Part shown: in pieces, positions 57,643-64,000 of the stretch
Position numbering within the stretch: the first letter of the stretch is position 1
Layout: each line of letters starts with the position of its first letter
NCBI RefSeq assembly: GCF_900114015.1
Contig: NZ_FORN01000033.1
Location: 1-64,000 of the forward strand
Direction: 5' to 3'
DNA from: Caulobacter sp. UNC279MFTsu5.1
Lineage (GTDB): Bacteria > Pseudomonadota > Alphaproteobacteria > Caulobacterales > Caulobacteraceae
Length of the DNA: 64,000 bases
The notes under the pieces: generated by a model
The model's database searches: none
What the model saw: only the letters and a program-made list of their open reading frames with translations
Told to the model about the DNA's origin: nothing
Position numbers and translations under genes: made by a program

Positions 57643-60600
57643 CTAGAAGGCGCCCTTGATCCCCACGTTCCACATCGAGCCGTAGATGCTGTACTGCTGC
57701 ACGCGGCTGCGGACGTTGGAGTAGATGACGTCCGGGGCGTTGAAGATGTTGCGGCCGGCCAGCATCACCTCGAAGCTCTTGTTGATCTTGTAGCTGGCGC
57801 TGACGTTCCACAGCTCGCGAGACGCGTGGTAGAGGATGCCGTTGTTGGCCGTGGTGGGCGTATTGCTCAGGGCGCTGGTGCGATATTTCCCCTGCGCGTT
57901 GCCGGTCAGCTGGACATCGAACTTGCCGTAGCTGTAACGGACGCCCCAATTGGCCGCCGTCTTGGGCATGTTCACGCGCTCGCCGTCGGGATCGATCTTG
58001 GTGATCGAGCCGCGCAGGCCCAGGCCTCTCAGGGCCCCCGGCAGGAAGGTCAGCTGCTGGTCGTACTCCAGGATCAAGCCCTTGTTGGTGCTTGTGCCCG
58101 GCAGGTTCTGGGCGCTGCGGAAGGTGTAGCCGGCGTAGTCGCCGGGATTGTACCCGACGTCCTCGGGATCGACCGTGACGCCGGTCACCTGCATGTCCTT
58201 CACGTCGAGCTGGTAGGCGGACAGGCCGATGACGCCCGAAGGCTCCAGGAAGTACTGCAGGCCGGCGTAATATTTGGTCGAGTGCTCGGGCTTCAGCAGC
58301 GGGTTCGGCACCGAGACGATCAGGTTGTTGTCGTCCACCGCGACGACGCCGCCGAGATTGCCGTAGTCGGGGCGCAGGATCGACTGGCTGAAGGCCAACT
58401 GGCCGACCAGCTTCCTGGTGAAGTCGTACTTGGCGCCGCCGCTGAGGAACCAGTCATCATACTCGCCGTGGCGGGTGGTGTAGGTCCCGTTGCGGTACTG
58501 GTAGAGCAGGCCGGCGACGGTGCTGGTCGAGAGGCCGGCGGCGGTCACCTCCTTGGCCGGACGGATGTCGGCCACCCGGGCGTCGGTCTTAGTGCTCTCG
58601 TAGCGCAGGCCCAGGTCGAACTGGGCCTTGCCGACGCGAGGCTGGACCTCGAAATAGGCGGCGTTGATCTCCTCGCCGACCTTCTTGTTGTTGTCGAGCC
58701 GGCGCTTCAGGTTGCCCACGGCGTCGGGCACGAAGTAGTCGGGGTGGGCCTGGTAGATGTCATAGACCGCGTAGTTGCTGTCGGCGCGCCAGGTCTGATC
58801 GTTCAGGTTGCCGGCGTCGAAGCCCAGGATCTGGAACTTGTAGTTCTGGGTCCAGGGGATGACCGCCTGCGGGGCCTTCTGGGTCAGGTCGCCGGTGGGG
58901 CCAACGTACTGGAACTGCTGGTACGACCCCTCGTTGGTCTTCCAGACATTGGTCCGGTAGGTCGCGCCGGCCAGGACCTTGAGCTGGGCGGGCCCGACGT
59001 TCAGCTTCTTCTTCAGGTCGAGATTGAGGCCGTACATCTGGTTGGCGGCGTCGGATTGCGACGTGCGGATGTTGTTGCCGATGTCGTCGTCGCGGTTGAA
59101 GTTCGTGGGATCGCTCCAGGAGCGGCCGGCGGTCTGCTTCAGGGTCCAGGCGTTGGAGTCTTCCGACGCGCGGTCCAGCGTGAAGCCGATGCGGGTCAGG
59201 TAGCTGTCCGTACGCTGAAAGAAGCCCTTGTCATTGTCCCGGAAGTTGAATTCCGAGCTGGAGTAGCTGCCGCGCAGCAGGGCCTCCCAGGTGTCGCCGC
59301 GATATTCCAGCTTCGGGGCGAACAGGTAGGATGGGGTGCCCGCGTAACGGTGCGAATACTGCGTGTGCAGGCGAGTGTTGGTCCCGTTCGGATTGACGAC
59401 GATGTGGGTGGGCGTGGACTCCGCCATCGTCTGCGACACTGTCGGCGTGCCGAAGATCAGGAAGGTGTACTGGTTGAAGTATTCGACGTCGTAGAGCGAG
59501 TAGGTGCTGCGCAGGGACAGCGCCAGCTGATCGGTGATCTTGTAGTCCACGCTGAGGTTGGCCGCCTTGCGGCTGGTCAGCTTGGGGCCCGGACGCCACA
59601 TGACCTGGTAGGGAATGACCCGGCCGCTGGCCAGGTACGACCAGTCGGTCTGGATGCGGTCCTGCTGGACATAGTTGGCGTTGTAGCTGGCGTTGAACGC
59701 CACGCCCAGGCGGCCGTCCAGGAAGACGTCGGCATAGCCGATCTGGGCCGACGGGAAGAGACGCGCATGCTTCTTGTCGTCGGGCAGATAGGCCTTCGAT
59801 AGACCGGAGTCGGACGTGCCGACGCCGCCCAGCTGGAAGCGCAGCAGGCGGCTGTTGCGCTGGAAGGCGTACTTGCTGCGCAGGTTGATGGCGCCGCCGG
59901 GAGAGTCGGCGTCCATGCTGGCCTGCAGGGTGTTGTTCAGCTCGATCGAGTCGACGCCGGTGATCGACATCTGTTCGAACGAGTTCTGGCGGCCGTTGTT
60001 GTTGTTGGAGGTGGCGGTCGCCATGCGGGCGCCGTCGGTGGTGAAGGTCGAATATTTCGGGTCCAGGCCGCCGATCCGCACGGCGGTGGCGTCCACCTCG
60101 GTGTAGTCCAGCGAGATGCCCGGCATGTTCTTCATGAACTCGCCGACGTCGCCCATGGTCAGGGCGCCGAAATTGTCCGCGGCGACGACGGTCTTGGCGT
60201 TGGTCGAGGCGCGGCGCTCCATGATGGCGCTGGCCTGGCCCTCGCGCCGGGCGACGATGGTGACCGCCTCCACCTCGCCGTCCTTGGCGGCGTAGGTCAG
60301 CGGCGCGAGCGCGATGTCCAGCGTCGCCGCCTGCCCCGCGCCAACGCTGGCGACAGACCTGGACTCCTGCAGGCCGGTATATTTGACCACGACGGTGACC
60401 TCGCCGCTGGGCACGCCGGTGAGCCGGAAATCGCCGCCGTCCTCGGAAAAGGCGACGATCGTCGTGCCCTCGACGCGGATCTCGGCGTTGCGCACGTACT
60501 CGCCGGTCGCGGCGTTCAGGATGCGGCCGCGCACGACGCCGGCGCCGGTCTGGGACGGCGTCCCGTTCGACGCGCCGGGACCGGACGATCGCAGGGTGAT

Positions 60601-60885
60601 GATCTGGCCGTCATCGGAATCGATCCGCAGCGGCGTGCCGGCGATCAGGAGGCGAAGCGCCGCCCGCACGTCCATGCGGCCCTTGACGGCCGGCGTCCGG
60701 AGACCTTCGAGATGCCGCGCCGACGCCACGATCTGCACCTGCCCCTGGCGGGCCAGCTCGGGAATGGCGCGAACCGCGGGCTGGGCCGGGATGTCGAAGA
60801 TCCGGTCCTGGGCCATGGCCGGCGCGGCGGTGGCGAGCGCAATGACGGCGGCCCCGCAGGCGAGGACGGAATGGCGAGAGTTCAT
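57643..60885 (-). CDS. TonB-dependent receptor/transducer with STN domain
   Basis: A 1080-residue outer-membrane receptor. After the signal peptide (cut at APAMAQ, residue 26) comes an STN domain (FDIPAQPAVRAIPELARQGQVQIV...LLIAGTPLRIDSDDGQIITL), which signals to a FecR partner. Then a carboxypeptidase-regulatory-like domain (VRGRILNAATGEYVRNAEIRVEGTT), the plug and the barrel, ending in MWNVGIKGAF with a terminal Phe. The FecR and ECF sigma genes lie immediately upstream, making a classical signalling set. Neighbouring phosphatases suggest a phosphate-ester or related ligand, but this is inference. Confidence 0.95.
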   Translation of the reverse strand: MNSRHSVLACGAAVIALATAAPAMAQDRIFDIPAQPAVRAIPELARQGQVQIVASARHLEGLRTPAVKGRMDVRAALRLLIAGTPLRIDSDDGQIITLRSSGPGASNGTPSQTGAGVVRGRILNAATGEYVRNAEIRVEGTTIVAFSEDGGDFRLTGVPSGEVTVVVKYTGLQESRSVASVGAGQAATLDIALAPLTYAAKDGEVEAVTIVARREGQASAIMERRASTNAKTVVAADNFGALTMGDVGEFMKNMPGISLDYTEVDATAVRIGGLDPKYSTFTTDGARMATATSNNNNGRQNSFEQMSITGVDSIELNNTLQASMDADSPGGAINLRSKYAFQRNSRLLRFQLGGVGTSDSGLSKAYLPDDKKHARLFPSAQIGYADVFLDGRLGVAFNASYNANYVQQDRIQTDWSYLASGRVIPYQVMWRPGPKLTSRKAANLSVDYKITDQLALSLRSTYSLYDVEYFNQYTFLIFGTPTVSQTMAESTPTHIVVNPNGTNTRLHTQYSHRYAGTPSYLFAPKLEYRGDTWEALLRGSYSSSEFNFRDNDKGFFQRTDSYLTRIGFTLDRASEDSNAWTLKQTAGRSWSDPTNFNRDDDIGNNIRTSQSDAANQMYGLNLDLKKKLNVGPAQLKVLAGATYRTNVWKTNEGSYQQFQYVGPTGDLTQKAPQAVIPWTQNYKFQILGFDAGNLNDQTWRADSNYAVYDIYQAHPDYFVPDAVGNLKRRLDNNKKVGEEINAAYFEVQPRVGKAQFDLGLRYESTKTDARVADIRPAKEVTAAGLSTSTVAGLLYQYRNGTYTTRHGEYDDWFLSGGAKYDFTRKLVGQLAFSQSILRPDYGNLGGVVAVDDNNLIVSVPNPLLKPEHSTKYYAGLQYFLEPSGVIGLSAYQLDVKDMQVTGVTVDPEDVGYNPGDYAGYTFRSAQNLPGTSTNKGLILEYDQQLTFLPGALRGLGLRGSITKIDPDGERVNMPKTAANWGVRYSYGKFDVQLTGNAQGKYRTSALSNTPTTANNGILYHASRELWNVSASYKINKSFEVMLAGRNIFNAPDVIYSNVRSRVQQYSIYGSMWNVGIKGAF

Positions 60886-60991
60886 GGACAGGCGGCCCCC
60901 AGTCGCCGCGTGGGTCGCGACGTTCGCGGTTGAGAGCCGTCAGCCGGTGGCTTCCGCTATCGTGTTACAAAAACTTCTTGGAGCGCCCCGG
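60886..60991 (-). promoter_or_regulatory. gap upstream of the STN receptor
   Basis: This 106-bp gap between the FecR stop and the receptor start contains AAGTTTTTGTAACACGATAG on the minus strand, the only AT-rich part, about 80 nt before the ATG. It is a likely place for the ECF-sigma promoter; the consensus cannot be confirmed by eye. Confidence 0.3.
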
Positions 60992-61999
60992 TCAGTGAGC
61001 CCCCGCGCCACGGGGCGCGCCGCGGGTCAGGACGACGTCGCCGCCCTCCTGTTCGACCTTCGCGTCGAACACACGGGCGATGGCGCGGCTGAAGCCGGCC
61101 GGATCGTTGGCGGCGAACAGGCCGGTCACCGGCTCGCGCGCCAGGGCCGGATCGCGGATCTGGATCCGGGTGTCGCTGTAGCGGGCGAAGGCCGCCGCCG
61201 CCTGGTCCAGGGATTCCCCTTCGAACGCCAGCTTGCCGTCGCGCCAGGCCAGCTCGCGGGTGACCGCCTCCGGCCCGACCGGCCGCGGGCGCTCGGCCGG
61301 ACCGGACAGCGCCAGCTGGGTGTTGGCCTTCAGCGCCACGCCGTTCGCGGTGGGCGAGGCCGCTACATCGACCTGGCCCTGGTTCACCAGGACGTCGACG
61401 GGATCCGCATCGAGCTTGCGGACCCGGAAGCCCGCCTGCGCGGTGCTCAGGCGGCGGCCGTCCACCTCGACGACGAACGGCCGCTTCTCGTCGCGCGCCA
61501 CGGAAAAATAGGCCTCGCCCTCGAGCAGGGTGACCAAGCGCTCGCCCTGGCTGTACCGGACCCGGATCCGGGTCTCGGTGTTCAGCAGCACGGTCGAGCC
61601 GTCCTTGAGCGGCGCCAGGCGGATCTCGCCCCGCTCGGTGCTGATGACGGCTCCGGCGGCCGGCAGGCCGACGCCCAGGGCGGTCACGGCGACGGCGGCG
61701 GCCGCGCCGCCCGTCCAGGTCAACGCCTGGCGGCGGGACAGACCCGCGAACCGCGACCGCCTGGACTCGAGAGGCGCCTCGAACGCGACCGGGTCGAAAC
61801 CAGGCCCCAGCGCCTGGGCGGACTCGCTCATCAGCGACAGCGCCCGCGCGCGCAGCAGCGCGCCCCTGCGCCGCGGATCGCCCCGCAGCCAGGCCTGGAA
61901 GGCGTCTTCCCCCTCGGGAGTCAGCGGCCCGCGATCCAGCCGCGCCGTCCAGTCGGACGCCGCCTGATCAATGTCTCGACTGGTTTCTCGCTCGGCCAT
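60992..61999 (-). CDS. FecR-family anti-sigma sensor
   Basis: A 335-residue inner-membrane anti-sigma factor. The cytosolic N-terminus (DIDQAASDWTARLDRGPLTPEGEDAFQAWLRGDPRRRGALLRA) is the FecR DUF4880 domain that holds the sigma factor, followed by one membrane helix (ALTWTGGAAAAVAVTALGVGL, residues about 90-110). The periplasmic FecR domain (AVISTERGEIRLAPLKDGSTVLLNTETRIRVRYSQGERLVTLLEGEAYFSVARDEKRPFVVEV) would contact the receptor's STN domain. The start overlaps the sigma gene by 32 bp, so both are translationally coupled. Together they control the receptor gene downstream. Confidence 0.95.
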   Translation of the reverse strand: MAERETSRDIDQAASDWTARLDRGPLTPEGEDAFQAWLRGDPRRRGALLRARALSLMSESAQALGPGFDPVAFEAPLESRRSRFAGLSRRQALTWTGGAAAAVAVTALGVGLPAAGAVISTERGEIRLAPLKDGSTVLLNTETRIRVRYSQGERLVTLLEGEAYFSVARDEKRPFVVEVDGRRLSTAQAGFRVRKLDADPVDVLVNQGQVDVAASPTANGVALKANTQLALSGPAERPRPVGPEAVTRELAWRDGKLAFEGESLDQAAAAFARYSDTRIQIRDPALAREPVTGLFAANDPAGFSRAIARVFDAKVEQEGGDVVLTRGAPRGAGAH

Positions 62000-62570
62000 C
62001 TATCGAGGCGATCTCCGCTTCCAGGGTCCTAGAGGTTTGGGGCCGCCTGTTTCCGCCACGGCCGAACCAATCAATCAAGAAGAGGATGCCGCGGGAAATA
62101 TGCGTTTCGACCGTATTCTCCGATATCCGCATGCGGGCGGCGATCTCCCGCTGCGGCATGTCCCGCACCCGGCGCAGGACGAAGGCCTCGCGGGTTTTCA
62201 GCGGCATGGCCGCGATCGCGCGGGCCAGCTGGCGCAGTTCGTCCCGGTCGATCGCATACTGCTCGGGCGAGGCCGCGGTCTCGGGCTGCTCCAGCCGTTC
62301 CAGGTCGTCGACGGTGTGGATCGGAACGATGCGCGCGCGGCGGACATGACGCATGATCACCGAGCGCGCGACCTGGAACAGATAGGCGCGCGGATGACGG
62401 ATGGCGTCCACGGTCTCCAGCTCGGCCAGGATGGTGTAGGATTCCTGGATGACGTCGTCGGGGTCGACGCCCGCCGGCGCGGCGCGCGACAGCCAACCCC
62501 TAAGGGCCGGCTCGTGCGGCAGGATGTTCCGCAGGAACCATCGCGTTCTTTCCCTGTCGGCGGCGCTCAT
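61968..62570 (-). CDS. FecI-like ECF RNA polymerase sigma factor
   Basis: A 200-residue ECF sigma factor. Region 2 is DVIQESYTILAELETVDAIRHPRAYLFQVARSVIMRHVRRARIV and region 4 is ALAAMPLKTREAFVLRRVRDMPQREIAARMRISENTVETHISRGILFLIDWFGRG, with the helix-turn-helix at the C-terminus. It directs RNA polymerase to the receptor promoter when FecR releases it, a family property. It overlaps FecR by 32 bp. It starts at 62570; no strong ribosome site is visible. The tail (about 25 residues, Arg/Ala-rich) is not conserved. Confidence 0.94.
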   Translation of the reverse strand: MSAADRERTRWFLRNILPHEPALRGWLSRAAPAGVDPDDVIQESYTILAELETVDAIRHPRAYLFQVARSVIMRHVRRARIVPIHTVDDLERLEQPETAASPEQYAIDRDELRQLARAIAAMPLKTREAFVLRRVRDMPQREIAARMRISENTVETHISRGILFLIDWFGRGGNRRPQTSRTLEAEIASIDGRARNQSRH

Positions 62571-62831
62571 CCGTTATCCGCTGGCTGGAGACTGGGTCAC
62601 CGCGGAGCGGTCCAGCGCCGTGCCTAGCGGCCAATTGTGACACTCAGGCCTTCGTGCACGCGGCCCGCGGGGTCATGCGCCAAGCTCAACCCAAGATCAC
62701 ACCTCGAGCACTTATGCCGCGATCGAGCCTATCGCCCTCGCGTTCAGTTCTCGGCCGTCACAGCGACTCCGAGATACGCGGTCGATCGCCGCCGTCTACG
62801 CCTCGATGGCGGCGGCGAGACGGTCGCCGGG
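62571..62831. other. gap between the ECF sigma gene and the transposase
   Basis: About 260 bp with no convincing gene. It holds the sigma-factor promoter region on its left. Long open frames here are artefacts of high GC content. Confidence 0.5.
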
Positions 62832-63574
62832 ATTACGGTGACAGTGCACCAAATTCTCCCCTCGGCTTCCGCCCTCGCTTGCCGGGGGCGAGCGGGCGGC
62901 CGGTCAGGGCTTCGAGGCGGGCGATGAAGGCCTCGCCGCCCACCGGCCGCCCGATGGTCTCGGCCCGACGCAGCCCCCGGGACAGCGCTTCGTCCTCGCC
63001 GTCGGCGATCATCGCGGCGAAATCGGGATAGCGCGACAGCACCGGCGCGGTCCGCGTTAGGCCGTCGCCGCGCTCGGGATCCAGGCAGGCGTGCAGGCTG
63101 GACCAACGCCAATCAGCCGCCCGCTCGACCAGGCGCGCCCGCACCGGGTTCAGCGCCACGTAGCGCAGCGCCGCGCCCAGGTGCGCCTCGTCCATGGCCA
63201 CGCAGCCGAAGCGACCCTGCCAGAAATGTCCGGTGCGCTGGTCTCGCGCATGGATGGCGCCGGCGTAGCGGCGATGGACCAGCGCCAGGCAGCGGCGCAG
63301 GCCGTCGGGATCGGAGGGGACCAGGATCAGGTGGACATGGTTGGGCATCAGCACCCAGCCCCACACCTCGACGCCGGCCTTGACGGCGTTCTCGGCCAGC
63401 AGATCGCGGTACAATTGGTAGTCCGCGTCGCTGAAGAACGTCTGCGCCCGGCCGTTGCCACGCTGGGTGACGTGGTGAGGAACCCCTTCGAAGACAGTGC
63501 GAGCCAGACGCGCCATGCCGCGACGCTGGCATGACGGGGTGAGGAGAGTCAAATTAGTGCACTGTCACCGTAAT
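62832..63574. mobile_element. REP-associated transposase unit with 18-bp inverted repeats
   Basis: ATTACGGTGACAGTGCAC (62832-62849) and GTGCACTGTCACCGTAAT (63557-63574) are perfect reverse complements bounding the transposase gene. Their GGTGACAGTGCAC core is widespread near genes of this family. The unit is about 740 bp and contains only the transposase; no direct target duplication was noticed. Confidence 0.8.
62833..63516 (-). CDS. REP-associated tyrosine transposase (Y1/IS200-like)
   Basis: A 227-residue HUH single-strand transposase. It begins MARLARTVFEGVPHHVTQRGNGRAQTFFSDADYQLYRDLLAENAVKAG; the metal-binding HUH pair is in MPNHVHLILVPSD, and FWQGRFGCVAMDE with ALRYVALNPVRARLVERAADWRWSS holds the rest of the Y1_Tnp core. 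This subgroup is linked to REP/BIME repeats in other bacteria; its activity here is unknown. The start at 63516 is the family start; a longer frame to 63552 would add 12 residues. Its last residues (FGALSP) and stop are encoded inside the left inverted repeat. Confidence 0.93.
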   Translation of the reverse strand: MARLARTVFEGVPHHVTQRGNGRAQTFFSDADYQLYRDLLAENAVKAGVEVWGWVLMPNHVHLILVPSDPDGLRRCLALVHRRYAGAIHARDQRTGHFWQGRFGCVAMDEAHLGAALRYVALNPVRARLVERAADWRWSSLHACLDPERGDGLTRTAPVLSRYPDFAAMIADGEDEALSRGLRRAETIGRPVGGEAFIARLEALTGRPLAPGKRGRKPRGEFGALSP

Positions 63575-63804
63575 TCCATCCCCATATCCGATGGGGTCGG
63601 CTTGGAGAGACAGATCCCCCCCGACGCGGCCCCGTCGTAGATCGGGCGATTTTCCTTATGCCACTTGGCCCCACGGCGGCTCACACGGGCGAGGTTTGCC
63701 CGGAGCGCCGATTTGGCCCTTGAGGCGGTTTTGGCGGCGCATGAGAGCGCGCGGACATCGCCGACGACAGCCCCAAACCCATCACCGTGCGAAATGCTAA
63801 GCGC
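63575..63804. other. gap right of the transposase unit
   Basis: No gene supported. CCCCAT and ATGGGG around 63585-63600 form a small inverted repeat. GC content falls toward the right edge, different from the core genome. Confidence 0.4.
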
Positions 63805-63993
63805 CTACCTCCCCTCACCGGCAATTCTTTTTGCAAGCTTCGTCACGCGAGAGCGCGCACGGACTTTCGCTCCATCGAGCCAAGTTACTCGAAGCTGCCA
63901 CAAGCGCGACCAATCGTTGGGCAATGCATTTAACCGAACAGATAGTTGATCTATTTCGCCGTACAAACCGAGCGTGGAAAAATGAAAATCCAC
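63805..63993 (-). CDS. possible small or 5'-truncated protein at window edge
   Basis: A minus-strand frame of 62 residues, starting with ATG at 63993 and open beyond it to the window end, so the gene may begin outside. The product has an amphipathic, protein-like sequence (LGLYGEIDQLSVRLNALPNDWSRLWQLRVTWLDGAKVRARSRVTKLAKRIAGEGR) but no recognised domain. The alternative frame at 63815 is less protein-like. Confidence 0.3.
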   Translation of the reverse strand: MDFHFSTLGLYGEIDQLSVRLNALPNDWSRLWQLRVTWLDGAKVRARSRVTKLAKRIAGEGR

Positions 63994-64000
63994 ATCCCAC

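Overview
The window is GC-rich, densely packed chromosomal DNA from an alphaproteobacterium, most likely Caulobacter or a close relative. Reasons are the rph/hrcA/grpE cluster, the spaced dnaN, recF and gyrB genes, several large TonB-dependent receptors, a tryptophan-halogenase-like gene beside a TonB receptor, and twin-arginine exported enzymes. The genus is inferred from gene content only; no 16S rRNA or tRNA gene was seen.

Positions 1 to about 20500 are conserved housekeeping DNA. On the minus strand lie yifB/comM, gshB, then the overlapping block rsmI, yraN and a sirB1-like gene, with hemW and rdgB upstream of it. A MarR-type regulator and a small membrane-protein gene diverge over a set of repeated palindromes. 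A GST, a DUF2975/Xre pair, rph, hrcA, grpE, a low-molecular-weight phosphatase, msrA, dnaN, a VOC protein, recF and gyrB follow. Long palindromic intergenic elements sit beside hemW, grpE and ybaK.

Positions 20500 to 31950 form an accessory island directly after gyrB. It begins with a decayed traG/virD4 coupling-protein fragment. It then carries four same-strand exported carbohydrate genes: a GH29 alpha-L-fucosidase, a beta-helix/PDZ lipoprotein broken by a 1-nt frameshift and an in-frame amber codon, a GH2 beta-galactosidase-like enzyme and a GH95 alpha-L-fucosidase. Together they suggest breakdown of a fucose- and galactose-containing glycan.

Positions 31950 to 37460 hold an aspartyl protease/PDZ protein, an AraC regulator, an orphan protein, a MarR-GNAT fusion with a clear operator, and ybaK. 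Positions 37500 to 48500 are a glucoside-use locus: GH3 glucosidase, tryptophan-halogenase-like flavoprotein, TonB receptor, SGNH hydrolase, ROK sugar kinase and ROK repressor. The same 19-bp palindromic site occurs upstream of GH3 and of the receptor, and a textbook terminator lies in the GH3 leader.

Positions 48500 to 53600 hold a monoamine oxidase-like enzyme, then an aldo/keto reductase and MFS transporter divergent from a LysR regulator. Positions 53570 to 62570 look like a phosphate-ester scavenging set: histidine acid phosphatase, dienelactone hydrolase-like protein, PhoD phosphatase, and an STN-type TonB receptor with its FecR and ECF sigma factor. The window ends with a REP-associated tyrosine transposase framed by perfect 18-bp inverted repeats and a probable partial gene at the right edge.
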